Shown piece by piece: positions 44,754-53,194 of a DNA stretch of 64,000 nucleotides (positions are counted from its first letter, which is position 1; each line of letters opens with the position of its first letter). The notes under the pieces are model-generated. The model worked only from the letters and a program-made list of their open reading frames with translations, did not search any database and had not been told where the DNA came from. Origin of the DNA: JBMNGW01 sp050950025 (lineage in GTDB: Bacteria > Spirochaetota > Spirochaetia > Sphaerochaetales > Sphaerochaetaceae); NCBI GenBank assembly GCA_050950025.1, contig JBMNGW010000003.1, positions 15,673 through 79,672 of the forward strand. The letters are read 5' to 3'. The position numbers and the translations under genes are program-made.

Positions 44754-44782
44754 AATATAGCACACTGGATAATTGAGGACAA
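44754..44782 (-). promoter_or_regulatory. Promoter of the ArsR-family gene
   Basis: Minus strand TTGTCC (44777-44782), 17 bases, TATATT (44754-44759). Transcription would begin near 44747. Confidence 0.55.
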
Positions 44783-44804
44783 ATGAATAACACAGGAGGA
44801 CAAC

Positions 44805-45698
44805 GTGAATAAACCTGTAATTGGATGGATAGGAACTGGAATCATGGGGCGCTGGATGTGTCAGCACATCATGCCTTTGGCTTCAGCTACATATGTATAC
44901 AATAGAACAGCCAGTAAAACAGAACCACTGGTGGCCCAAGGGGCCGTCGCTTGTGATTCAGTAAAAGAGTTAGTGCCTCACTGCGATCTTGTTTTTACAA
45001 TGGTGGGACACCCTTCGGATGTCAAAGAGGTCTATTTTGGTGACCAAGGGGCGCTGGCCAACGCCAAAGAAGGGACTATTTTTGTTGATATGACTACTAC
45101 CGAACCCTCTTTGGCCATTGAAATCTACCACCAGGCTCAACAAAAAGGGTGCTTTAGCCTCGATGCTCCTGTTTCAGGAGGGGATGTGGGAGCCAAAGAA
45201 GCCCGCCTATCAATTATGAGTGGCGGTGATAAAGCCATTTCTGATCAAGTTGAACCTTTTTTTGCCGCCATGGGGAAAGAATACAAGTTGCAAGGCAAAG
45301 CAGGAGCGGGCCAACATACAAAAATGTGCAATCAAATTATGATTGCCGGAACCATGATTGGGATGTGTGAGTCGCTACTGTATGGCAAAAGAGCCGGTTT
45401 GGACGGTCCAACCCTCGTGCAAACAATTGCCAAAGGGGCTGCTCAATGTTGGGCGCTGGACAATTTAGCTCCCCGCGTGTTACAAGACAATTTCAACCCC
45501 GGATTTATGATTGACCATTTTGTCAAAGATATGGGAATTGCTTTACTTGAAGCAAAAAAGATGAATCTGGCGTTACCTGGGTTAGCTTTGGTTGAACAGC
45601 TGTATATCGCCATCCAAGGAGCCGGAGGGGGACAGTTGGGAACCCAGGCCCTGTTGATGGGCTTAGAGCGACTTAATTCATCACAAAGCTTTACCTAG
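44805..45698 (+). CDS. 3-hydroxyisobutyrate dehydrogenase-family oxidoreductase
   Basis: This 297-residue protein has the NAD loop GWIGTGIMGRWM at the start, the family substrate signature DAPVSGGDVGAKEARL, and the catalytic Lys in GAGQHTKMCNQ. Relatives act on 3-hydroxyisobutyrate, tartronate semialdehyde or similar short hydroxyacids; substrate not decidable here. Start is GTG 44805 with AGGAGG upstream. It lies next to citrate synthase (13-base gap) and divergent from an ArsR regulator. Confidence 0.85.
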   Translation: MNKPVIGWIGTGIMGRWMCQHIMPLASATYVYNRTASKTEPLVAQGAVACDSVKELVPHCDLVFTMVGHPSDVKEVYFGDQGALANAKEGTIFVDMTTTEPSLAIEIYHQAQQKGCFSLDAPVSGGDVGAKEARLSIMSGGDKAISDQVEPFFAAMGKEYKLQGKAGAGQHTKMCNQIMIAGTMIGMCESLLYGKRAGLDGPTLVQTIAKGAAQCWALDNLAPRVLQDNFNPGFMIDHFVKDMGIALLEAKKMNLALPGLALVEQLYIAIQGAGGGQLGTQALLMGLERLNSSQSFT

Positions 45699-45711
45699 AA
45701 TGGAGGAATTT

Positions 45712-47010
45712 ATGCAGACCAACAACGAATCGGCAATCTTGCAGCTTCCCGACCAACAACCTCTTTCCCTTCCGATTATAGCCGGATCGATGGGTGATAA
45801 GTCACTGGATATTCGTACCCTGCGTAAGGATACTGGGTACATTACCTATGATCCGGGATTTGTCAACACCGGCAGCTGTACAAGCTCCATTTGTTACGTC
45901 AATGGTGAAAAAGGGATTCTCCGCTATCGAGGGTACGACATCGTTGATTTGGTCAACCACTGTGATTTTGTGGAAGTGGCCTACCTTCTTATTAAAGGAG
46001 AACTGCCTAATGCCACAGAAAGGCGGCGCTATGCTGAATTATTGAACAAAGAGTCGCTGTTACACGTCGATATGCAAAATGTCTTTCGCAGTTACCCCGT
46101 TACTTCTCACCCTATGTCGGTTCTAGCGGCCATGAGTGCATCATTGTCCTCATTTTATCCTGAAATGGACGACATTGATCCCCAGCAACAAGTCGATACT
46201 ACAGTAACTCGCTTGGTGTCAAAAATTAGAACTATCATTGCCTTTATTTATCGCCAGCTTCAGGGGCTAGAGTTCATCGACCCCTCGTACAAATACAGCT
46301 ATTGCGAAAACTTTCTTAATATGATGTTCAAAACTCCGGTAGCTGAGTACCAAATTAACCCCCTTTATGTTAAGGCGTTAAACCAACTGTTGATTCTGCA
46401 TGCCGACCATGAGCAAAACTGCTCCACAACGGCCGTCAGGCTGACAGCCAGTAGCGGGGCCAACTTGTATGCCTCAGTGACTGCCGGCATTTGTGCCTTA
46501 TGGGGACCAAAACATGGTGGGGCCAACCAAGCCGTTATTGAGATGATCGATCATGCTCATGCCGAAGGACTTAGTCCCAAAGAGATTGTCCAATTGGCTA
46601 AAGACAGAAACTCCAACTTCCGTCTGATGGGATTTGGTCATCGAGTTTACAAAACCTACGATCCGCGCTCCAAAATTGCTAAAAACCTCTATCAGGAGAT
46701 TCTCTCAGAAGCTGATGAGACCGATCCGTTGCTCGATTTAGCTATTGAGTTGGAAGAGATTGCTGTTAACGATGAATATTTTATTGAGCGCAACCTGTAT
46801 CCCAATGTCGATTTTTACACCGGCCTCATTTTTAGAAAAATAGGGATTCCCACCAATATGTTTACCTGCATGTTCGCCATGGGACGGCTACCGGGATGGG
46901 TAGCCCATTGGTTGGAGTGGAAAGAAGATCCGTATGGGAGAATCGGTCGCCCCCGTCAAGTGTATGTCGGGCCCGATGTGCGTGATGTAAAACCGCTTCA
47001 CGATCGCTGA
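45712..47010 (+). CDS. gltA: Citrate synthase
   Basis: This 432-residue protein has the type II citrate synthase layout: GFVNTGSCTSSICYVNGEKG and GILRYRGYDI at the N-terminus, GPKHGGANQA (catalytic His), GFGHRVYKTYDPR and GRIGRPRQVYVG near the end. It condenses acetyl-CoA and oxaloacetate. I chose ATG 45712, which has GGAGGAATTT upstream, over the ATG at 45700 that forms part of that site. In the window it is the only TCA-cycle gene; it may serve glutamate supply. Confidence 0.93.
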   Translation: MQTNNESAILQLPDQQPLSLPIIAGSMGDKSLDIRTLRKDTGYITYDPGFVNTGSCTSSICYVNGEKGILRYRGYDIVDLVNHCDFVEVAYLLIKGELPNATERRRYAELLNKESLLHVDMQNVFRSYPVTSHPMSVLAAMSASLSSFYPEMDDIDPQQQVDTTVTRLVSKIRTIIAFIYRQLQGLEFIDPSYKYSYCENFLNMMFKTPVAEYQINPLYVKALNQLLILHADHEQNCSTTAVRLTASSGANLYASVTAGICALWGPKHGGANQAVIEMIDHAHAEGLSPKEIVQLAKDRNSNFRLMGFGHRVYKTYDPRSKIAKNLYQEILSEADETDPLLDLAIELEEIAVNDEYFIERNLYPNVDFYTGLIFRKIGIPTNMFTCMFAMGRLPGWVAHWLEWKEDPYGRIGRPRQVYVGPDVRDVKPLHDR

Positions 47011-47014
47011 TTAT

Positions 47015-48190
47015 TTAGTTCGCCGGCATGTTTGCCGGCGATTTCTCTTTTACAAAGCCCAGAGCTAAAACCGGTAACAACACCAAAGCCGAACAGACAA
47101 ACAATACACTCGTAAAATTAATGTTTTGGTAGACCACCCCACCCATCACATTACCGCTTACCGTCCCGATGGTCAAAAGAACTTCATGAATCAACATCCG
47201 CTTGGAACGATTAATACTACCAGAAGCGCCGTGGAATATACTAAAAGAGTAGGCAAAAGCAAATACAATACCAAAGAGAAGAAAAAACAGAACGTAGTGA
47301 GCAAAACTACTGCCCGTAGTTGCCCACAAGCACAAAGCACTTGTGGCTATGAGAGTGCCAATAATAAGGCTCTTCTTAAAGTGCCACCACTGAGTTTTCC
47401 CTAAATAGAGAAACAACAGTGCCGTTGTAATTCCCCGCACCAAAAGTAACGTCCCTACCTCTGATTCGCGCAGCGGCAAATGCTCTAATGCATAGAGGGG
47501 AAAAATAGTGAGAATAACAGCCAAAGCAGCATAGACAGTCAGAACTCCTGCCCAAGAGATGTAACGCAAAGAGGTGCTTTGATCGACCAGCGCAGTGTTT
47601 TTAATATGCTGTTTTTCCGAAACGACAGCCTGTAGGTGAGGATTCACATATGTCGAAATGGCAATAAGCAGAAAAACTGCAATAAAAAGAACCATACCTA
47701 CCACTAATGGCGTAAGGGGGGAATACTCTACCAAAATGCCAGTCACTAGCGGACTAAGTGCCGTTCCAAAGCTCCAAGATACGTTGAAAGAGCTCATCGC
47801 CTTACTAAGGTCTTTCCCCTCTTTACCGCGGGCTATCCAGCTTTCAACCTGCGGCCATAAAAAAGACATAAACATTCCATACAAGCCCAAGGCCACCAGC
47901 ACTAAGGTGATGTTGTGACTAAATACCAAAGTTGCAATGCACACACTCATCCCTAAGGTGGACAGTTCCACACTGTGACGGGGGCGCATCCGCTGAGCCA
48001 ATGGCCCTAAAAGGAGGCAAAATATAAAATACGTGGAGGTATATAAAGCGGCAGCAAGACCTACCATTTGGGCACTGAAACCAAAATTCAATTTCAAGTG
48101 ATACACAAGAGCCAAATTTACCATGGCGATAGCAAATTGCCCCACAAAAGAGGTACTGTTGAGGATAATTCCCTGCTGTTTTGACTTCAT
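47015..48190 (-). CDS. Major facilitator superfamily transporter
   Basis: This 391-residue protein has about twelve hydrophobic segments in two halves separated by a polar loop near residue 190 (VVSEKQHIKNTALVDQS). Between segments 2 and 3 lies the short basic LAQRMRPRHSVE loop of the MFS A-motif region. Substrate unknown. Its C-terminal codons lie in the gltA terminator. No regulator is adjacent. Confidence 0.8.
   Translation of the reverse strand: MKSKQQGIILNSTSFVGQFAIAMVNLALVYHLKLNFGFSAQMVGLAAALYTSTYFIFCLLLGPLAQRMRPRHSVELSTLGMSVCIATLVFSHNITLVLVALGLYGMFMSFLWPQVESWIARGKEGKDLSKAMSSFNVSWSFGTALSPLVTGILVEYSPLTPLVVGMVLFIAVFLLIAISTYVNPHLQAVVSEKQHIKNTALVDQSTSLRYISWAGVLTVYAALAVILTIFPLYALEHLPLRESEVGTLLLVRGITTALLFLYLGKTQWWHFKKSLIIGTLIATSALCLWATTGSSFAHYVLFFLLFGIVFAFAYSFSIFHGASGSINRSKRMLIHEVLLTIGTVSGNVMGGVVYQNINFTSVLFVCSALVLLPVLALGFVKEKSPANMPAN
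47021..47040. terminator. Terminator between gltA and the MFS gene
   Basis: CGCCGGCA-TGTT-TGCCGGCG is an 8-bp perfect GC-rich stem with a 4-base loop, followed by ATTTCTCTTTT on the plus strand and by AACTAAATAA on the minus strand. It encodes the last residues of the MFS protein. Confidence 0.8.
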
Positions 48191-48274
48191 GCTCTATTTG
48201 TACGCTTGAATGCTCCCTTTAAGCAAGTGGCCCCTCTCTTGTCGAATAGAGCTTTTATACAGTATGGTAGACTC

Positions 48275-48727
48275 ATGGAATTGATCTATACGAACCGAGC
48301 TCTTCTTGCTATTTTCCTCGGAGTCCTCTCGGCTCAGGTGCTTAAACCCTTTTTATTGTGGCCCGTTGAAAAACGGTTCAATGGCAAGCTTTTTTTCAGT
48401 ACCGGGGGGATGCCAAGCTCCCATACAGCTATGGTGGTGGCTCTTTCAACCAGCATTTTTATCACCGAAGGTCCGGCAAGCCTTGCATTTGCCATTTCTT
48501 TGACCTTCAGTCTAATTGTCATGCATGATTCGATGGGCATTCGCCAAGCGGCCGGCAAACAGGCTAAAGTTATTAATGAATGGTCGAGGATTTTAGCCCA
48601 ACTTCATGAAGATGGCCAGTTTACTCCCGAAAACTTGAAAACGATGCTTGGTCACAGTTTCACTCAAGTAGTGGGGGGAACTGTCGTGGGACTGGCTTCC
48701 GGTATTTTCGCCACTCTTTTCGTGTGA
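48275..48727 (+). CDS. DUF212 / divergent PAP2-family membrane protein
   Basis: This 150-residue protein has the family motifs GGMPSSHTAMVVAL (about residues 47-60) and HDSMGIRQAAGKQAKVIN, with three to four membrane segments. DUF212 proteins are related to acid phosphatase/haloperoxidase-type (PAP2) phosphatases; function unproven. ATG 48275 has a weak ribosome site. The stop overlaps the ARG-box-like site of the next operon. Confidence 0.85.
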   Translation: MELIYTNRALLAIFLGVLSAQVLKPFLLWPVEKRFNGKLFFSTGGMPSSHTAMVVALSTSIFITEGPASLAFAISLTFSLIVMHDSMGIRQAAGKQAKVINEWSRILAQLHEDGQFTPENLKTMLGHSFTQVVGGTVVGLASGIFATLFV

Positions 48728-48740
48728 ATATTTATACAGA
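48723..48740. promoter_or_regulatory. ARG-box-like operator upstream of the amino-acid ABC transporter
   Basis: TGTGAATATTTATACAGA contains TGAAT-ATTT-ATACA, 9 of 10 fixed ArgR positions. A second weaker site TGCATAATTATGTA (48757-48770) lies 32 bases on, three helical turns, and overlaps the -10. The first is 15/18 identical to the argG site. Confidence 0.7.
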
Positions 48741-48745
48741 CAACA

Positions 48746-48774
48746 TTGACATTAAATGCATAATTATGTAAATT
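48746..48774 (+). promoter_or_regulatory. Promoter of the amino-acid ABC transporter operon
   Basis: Perfect TTGACA (48746-48751), 17 bases, TAAATT (48769-48774), about 25 bases before the start at 48804. Confidence 0.6.
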
Positions 48775-48803
48775 TTACCAATCTATTCGGATTGGAGGGT
48801 TCT

Positions 48804-49556
48804 ATGAAAAAAATAGTCGTTCTTGCGTTAGTTGGACTGGTGGCATGCGGGCTCCTTTTTGCCGGTGGGTCCAAAGAGAAAGGGGGCTATGTATTTGGTT
48901 CCGATGCAACATGGCCGCCGCTTGAGTTTGTTGATGAAAGCGGTACGTTAGCCGGTTTTGAAGTCGATTTAGTTGCTGAATTAAGCAAAGCTGCCGGTGT
49001 GCCGATGAGCGTACGAAATGTAGCGTGGGACGGTATATTCGCCGGATTGGCCAATGGTGCTTATGATGCAGTTGCTTCGGGAGTAAGTGTCACTGAAGAG
49101 CGCAAAGCGGCCATGGATTTCACCACTCCCATTTTGGAAGTAACACAATCCATTATTATGAATGCTTCTTCTACTCCGGCAGTTGACGGGGAGGCCCTCC
49201 AAGGTAAAGTTGTCGGAGTGCAAATTGGTACCACAGGTCACTTTGCTGTTGAAAAACTGGCAGGAGTAAGTGTGAAGGCCTATGATGATATTGGTTTGGC
49301 CGTTGAAGATTTGCTGAACAAAAACCTCGATGCAGCCGTTGCCGATTCGCTGATTGCCAGTGATTTTGTTTTGGAAAACCCCAACTATGCCGGTAAATTG
49401 GTTGTCACAGGCACTGTGGCTGCCGAAACTGAGCAGATTGCTATTGCTGTAAAAAAAGGCAACAGTGCCTTTTTGACGCTGCTTAACGACACACTGAAAA
49501 AATTGGAACAAGACGGCACCATTGCCGCTCTTAAAGCTAAGTGGAACATTTTATAG
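48804..49556 (+). CDS. Amino-acid ABC transporter substrate-binding protein
   Basis: This 250-residue family 3 solute-binding protein has a signal peptide ending LLFAGGSKEK, a form common in spirochaetes. An LVAC sequence at residues 13-16 could be a lipobox, so it may be either secreted or lipidated. The mature part has the usual PPLEFVDESGTLAGFEVDL segment and the ERKAAMDFTTPI segment. ATG 48804 follows GGAGGG. An ARG-box-like operator before it suggests arginine or a related amino acid as substrate rather than glutamine; inference. Confidence 0.9.
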   Translation: MKKIVVLALVGLVACGLLFAGGSKEKGGYVFGSDATWPPLEFVDESGTLAGFEVDLVAELSKAAGVPMSVRNVAWDGIFAGLANGAYDAVASGVSVTEERKAAMDFTTPILEVTQSIIMNASSTPAVDGEALQGKVVGVQIGTTGHFAVEKLAGVSVKAYDDIGLAVEDLLNKNLDAAVADSLIASDFVLENPNYAGKLVVTGTVAAETEQIAIAVKKGNSAFLTLLNDTLKKLEQDGTIAALKAKWNIL

Positions 49557-49582
49557 GATAACGATTATACCGTTAACAAGTG

Positions 49583-49606
49583 ACCGAGGCTCACAGGGGC
49601 TTCGGT
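49583..49606 (+). terminator. Attenuator-like hairpin after the binding-protein gene
   Basis: ACCGAGGC and GGCTTCGGT pair (8-9 bp, one G-U) around a 7-base loop, followed by TTGCTTGTG. Such stems often protect or limit transcript so that the binding protein is made in excess of the permease. Confidence 0.5.
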
Positions 49607-49627
49607 TTGCTTGTGTACAGAGGATTC

Positions 49628-50491
49628 ATGGAAAAAGAGAAACAAAGAGAAGAAATTGATATTGCCCACCCCATCTTAGTGAAAAAGATGGTCTCCATGG
49701 CTCATGAGCAGCGTGTTAAAAAGCCGACTCATATTCAAATGACCGATGGGGTCCTAATTCCCAAAAAGGGAGATGGGCATGTGTTTGATTCTTGGCGCCT
49801 TACTTTTGCCTTGGCTTTGATTACGTTGGGTGTTTTGGTACTCTTTTTCCCCAAGCCCTACCGTTCAATTTTTCTTGTTGTCATAAAAGGGGCTCCCACC
49901 ACATTCCAAGTCACTATCTTTTCCATTATCGGAGCTATTATTATCGGTTTGTTTGCCGGTTTGGGAGCTGTTTCCAAAAGTCGCGTAATAAATATGATCA
50001 GCGGTGTCTATGTTGAATTTATTCGGGGCATCCCTTTGTTGGTGCAACTTATTTTCATCTATTACGCTATGGGACGGCTCTTTCGCATTGAGGGAATGTT
50101 GGCCGCTGTGGCAGCGTTATCTATCTGTTTTGGTGCCTACATGGGTGAAATTGTACGAGCCGGTATTCAAGCTATTCCCAAAGGGCAAATGGAAGCGGCC
50201 ATCGCTTTGGGTCTTTCTCGTTCCCAAGCGTTTCGTCACGTTATCCTACCTCAGACTATTAAAGTGATTCTTCCGGCTATCGGCAATGAGTTTATCTCCA
50301 TGCTCAAAGACTCCTCTTTGGTCTCCACTATTGCTTTAAGCGATATTCTTCGCAAAGGCCGAGAGTACATCTCCCGCACATTCTTGTCGCTGGAGACCAT
50401 GTTCATTGTCGCTTTGGTCTATTTAGTGATTACTCTCATGCTCTCGCGTTTGGTGGGCATGTTGGAAGAGAGGCTCCATAAAAATGGTTAG
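49628..50491 (+). CDS. Amino-acid ABC transporter permease (His/Glu/Gln/Arg family)
   Basis: This 287-residue protein has an unusual polar N-terminal extension of about 60 residues before the first membrane segment (LTFALALITLGVLVLFF). It continues with the family permease core: APTTFQVTIFSIIGA, VEFIRGIPLLVQLIFIYY and the coupling-loop motif EAAIALGLSRSQAFRHVILP. ATG 49628 is chosen for its GAGG site. It overlaps the ATPase gene by 8 bases. A single permease gene suggests a homodimer. Confidence 0.9.
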   Translation: MEKEKQREEIDIAHPILVKKMVSMAHEQRVKKPTHIQMTDGVLIPKKGDGHVFDSWRLTFALALITLGVLVLFFPKPYRSIFLVVIKGAPTTFQVTIFSIIGAIIIGLFAGLGAVSKSRVINMISGVYVEFIRGIPLLVQLIFIYYAMGRLFRIEGMLAAVAALSICFGAYMGEIVRAGIQAIPKGQMEAAIALGLSRSQAFRHVILPQTIKVILPAIGNEFISMLKDSSLVSTIALSDILRKGREYISRTFLSLETMFIVALVYLVITLMLSRLVGMLEERLHKNG

Positions 50492-51227
50492 AATGAAAAT
50501 AGAACACCTGTGTAAAGATTATTTCATCCACGAAAAAGAGACACTGCATGCCGTCACAAATGCCTCACTTGAAGTTGAGCAAGGGGAGGTCGTGGTAATT
50601 ATCGGCCCTTCAGGCAGTGGCAAAAGTACGTTGCTTCGCAGTGTCAATTTGTTGGAAATTCCCACTTCGGGCAAAATTTACATCGATGATGAAGAAGTGA
50701 CTACTCACCCCGACATTCGCAAAATTCGGGAAGAGGTGGGGATGGTGTTTCAAAATTTTAATTTATTCCCCCATTTAACGGTCCTTGATAACATCACCCT
50801 CGCCCCCATCAAAGTTAAAGGGATGGAAAAAAAAGAGGCCCAAGAGCTAGGGATGCAACTGCTTAAAAGGGTCGGTTTAACTGAAAAAGCTGCCAGTTAC
50901 CCCAATCAACTCTCCGGGGGCCAACAACAGCGAGTTGCCATTGCCCGTGCTTTAGCCATGAGCCCTAAAATTATGCTCTTTGATGAGCCTACTAGTGCTT
51001 TGGATCCCGAAATGATTAAGGAAGTGCTGGATGTTATGCTCTCTTTGGCCAAAAGCGGTATGACAATGCTCATTGTCAGCCATGAAATGGGCTTTGCTTC
51101 GGCAGCAGCTGATCGGGTGGTGTTTATGGATCAAGGGGAAATCATTGAAGTCGATACTCCCCAAAATCTTTTTAACAACCCTAAATCGGAGCGAACTCGC
51201 CAATTTTTGAACCACATTCTCAACTAA
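50484..51227 (+). CDS. Amino-acid ABC transporter ATPase
   Basis: This 247-residue protein has Walker A GPSGSGKST, Q-loop MVFQNFNLFPHLTV, signature LSGGQQQRVAIARAL, Walker B LFDEPTSALDPE and switch His in VSHEMGFA: a standard GlnQ/ArtP-type polar amino-acid ATPase. It energises the permease encoded just upstream. Confidence 0.93.
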   Translation: MVRMKIEHLCKDYFIHEKETLHAVTNASLEVEQGEVVVIIGPSGSGKSTLLRSVNLLEIPTSGKIYIDDEEVTTHPDIRKIREEVGMVFQNFNLFPHLTVLDNITLAPIKVKGMEKKEAQELGMQLLKRVGLTEKAASYPNQLSGGQQQRVAIARALAMSPKIMLFDEPTSALDPEMIKEVLDVMLSLAKSGMTMLIVSHEMGFASAAADRVVFMDQGEIIEVDTPQNLFNNPKSERTRQFLNHILN

Positions 51228-51259
51228 GTAGCTTACAAAAAGAGTGTAGACAGTTCAGA

Positions 51260-51278
51260 GCCACTGCGTTACAGTGGC
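51260..51278 (+). terminator. Terminator-like stem abutting the next start codon
   Basis: GCCACTG-CGTTA-CAGTGGC is a perfect 7-bp stem with a 5-base loop followed by TTT and then ATG (51282). It may end the transporter transcript, or occlude translation of the following gene. Confidence 0.6.
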
Positions 51279-51281
51279 TTT

Positions 51282-52061
51282 ATGCCTCATCCGACACATG
51301 ATTTAAGCCAATTTGACACCCTGTATAGCTCAATGTACCACCAGCGCTGGCCTGTATTGAAAGCAGCTCTTAAGCAGCCTTCAACTCCCATTGCCTTAAG
51401 CATTGAAAACGGTAAACCCTATTATTTAGATGAGGCTTCTGTTGAGGCTGCAAAACTGCTCCCTGTTAAACCGGGCTTTGCCGTACTTGACATGTGTGCC
51501 GCCCCGGGAGGCAAATCATTGGTATTGGCTTCACAAATGCAAGGTACAGGCTCTTTGGTGTGTAATGATCGCTCCAGTGCCCGTCGACAGCGACTGCACA
51601 AGGTGCTAGCTGAACACCTTAGCCCCTCTTTACACAGTATCATTCGCATCAGCAGTCACGACGCCACTAAATGGGGATTGTATGAACAACAGGTCTACGA
51701 CGCTATTTTATTGGATGCTCCCTGTTCCAGTGAACAACATGTGTTGCAAAATCACAAAGCCCTCAAACAATGGTCTGCCTCTCGCACCAAGCGGTTGGCT
51801 ATTCAACAATTTGCCATGCTTGCTGCAGCTTTAGAAGCTGTAAAAATCGGTTCACACATTCTCTATTGTACCTGTAGTGTCTCGACTGTAGAAAATGAAG
51901 AGGTGATAGCCAAACTTCATGCCAAACGCAGCGGTCGATTTGAAGAGATTCCTTTTGACCTTGAAGGTGCCGAGCCCTTGGAACATGGGGCAATCATTTT
52001 GCCCGATAAAAACCGTGGCAAAGGGCCTTTATATGCTGCTTTGATAAGGAGATTGGGGTGA
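51282..52061 (+). CDS. RsmB/NSUN-type RNA m5C methyltransferase
   Basis: This 259-residue protein has the SAM site LDMCAAPGGKS (about residue 70), the LDAPCSS motif with one catalytic Cys and the YCTCSVSTVENEE motif with the second. It lacks the N-terminal NusB-like domain of E. coli RsmB, so the target (rRNA or tRNA) is open. No ribosome site precedes ATG 51282 and a stable stem lies 3 bases upstream. Its stop overlaps the DUF362 start. Confidence 0.85.
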   Translation: MPHPTHDLSQFDTLYSSMYHQRWPVLKAALKQPSTPIALSIENGKPYYLDEASVEAAKLLPVKPGFAVLDMCAAPGGKSLVLASQMQGTGSLVCNDRSSARRQRLHKVLAEHLSPSLHSIIRISSHDATKWGLYEQQVYDAILLDAPCSSEQHVLQNHKALKQWSASRTKRLAIQQFAMLAAALEAVKIGSHILYCTCSVSTVENEEVIAKLHAKRSGRFEEIPFDLEGAEPLEHGAIILPDKNRGKGPLYAALIRRLG

Positions 52062-53194
52062 AAACAAAGGCAGTTGTGGCTATCCAAAGATGTGATACCT
52101 ACCAAAAAGAGGAACTCGATGCAGCAATGAGTGTAGTGTGCCAACATGCTCATATGCCCTCAGTGCAAGGCAAACGGGTCTTATTAAAGCCCAACATTCT
52201 CAGTGATGCTCATCCCGATAAAGCTCTTACTACCAGAGCCGAAGTTTTGGGATCTTTAATCCGCTATCTTACCAAAGAGGGAGCTAAGGAGGTGTTGGTA
52301 GGTGATTCGCCGGGAATCAGCGGGCCAAATTTCACAGCCAAACATTCAGGTATTGCTCAGGTATGTGATCAAGAGGGGGCCACCTGGTGCGATTTTAACG
52401 CATCATATCGGATGCACTCCATTCCGAATGTTAAAAACCTTCAGCTGCCGCTACCTCTGATACTCGATGAAGTAGATTTAGTGTTTTCAGTGGCAAAAAT
52501 GAAAACGCACCAGTTGATGTATGCAACCGGAGCAGTGAAGAATCTTTTTGGTCTTGTTATTGGCTTACATAAAAGTGCCTGTCATCTTAAATTCCCTACT
52601 CGCCACTCCTTTGCCCGTATGCTTGGCGGTCTGTATGAGCGCATTCAGCCCGATTGGGCTTTAATGGATGCCGTTGTTGCCATGGAAGGACCTGGGCCTG
52701 CTGCTGGATTGCCGCGACATATGGGCTTGTTACTTAGTTCAAACGATTTAACGGCCTTGGATGCAGCTCAAGCCCTTATAATGGGGTACAATCCTCATGA
52801 TATCCCCTTGTTAAAGGAGTTACTGGCTAAGAAACTAACTCTTTGGGACTCTTTAGAGGAGATTTCGTATCCATTACTCCATGCCAATGATCTGGTGTGC
52901 TCCGATTACAAACGGATTGAAATCAGCCGAAAAAGAGAATTGCTAAATTTGCCAATCCCCCTCCCTTTTGTCCGCTCAATGGGCCTAAGAAAACAAAAAA
53001 AGGAGCCTAAACCCCTGTTTGACCCTTTAGTGTGTATCGGGTGCGGTAAATGTGTTGAAATCTGCCCCTCTCATGCCTTACACCTTGACAAACATCACAA
53101 GGTTGTGGCCGATTATAAAGCGTGCATCAGATGTTATTGCTGTCATGAAGTGTGTCCTGTCGATGCTATTACAATTGGAAAGAGGGAAGCATGA
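52058..53194 (+). CDS. DUF362-domain protein with two [4Fe-4S] ferredoxin motifs
   Basis: This 378-residue protein has an N-terminal DUF362 region (VLLKPNILSDAHPDKALTTR, VGDSPGISGP, KMKTH, GAVKNLFGLVIG) and two C-terminal cluster motifs, CIGCGKCVEICP and CIRCYCCHEVCP. DUF362 proteins are of unproven function; the ferredoxin part suggests electron transfer. Start is GTG 52058 within the preceding stop, with AAGGAG upstream. It overlaps the following exporter-like gene by 4 bases. Confidence 0.85.
   Translation: MKTKAVVAIQRCDTYQKEELDAAMSVVCQHAHMPSVQGKRVLLKPNILSDAHPDKALTTRAEVLGSLIRYLTKEGAKEVLVGDSPGISGPNFTAKHSGIAQVCDQEGATWCDFNASYRMHSIPNVKNLQLPLPLILDEVDLVFSVAKMKTHQLMYATGAVKNLFGLVIGLHKSACHLKFPTRHSFARMLGGLYERIQPDWALMDAVVAMEGPGPAAGLPRHMGLLLSSNDLTALDAAQALIMGYNPHDIPLLKELLAKKLTLWDSLEEISYPLLHANDLVCSDYKRIEISRKRELLNLPIPLPFVRSMGLRKQKKEPKPLFDPLVCIGCGKCVEICPSHALHLDKHHKVVADYKACIRCYCCHEVCPVDAITIGKREA

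Noticed and set aside
48981..49511. Long minus-strand frame of 176 codons inside the solute-binding protein gene
   Set aside because: It lies wholly within a well-supported gene on the other strand and has no recognisable motif.
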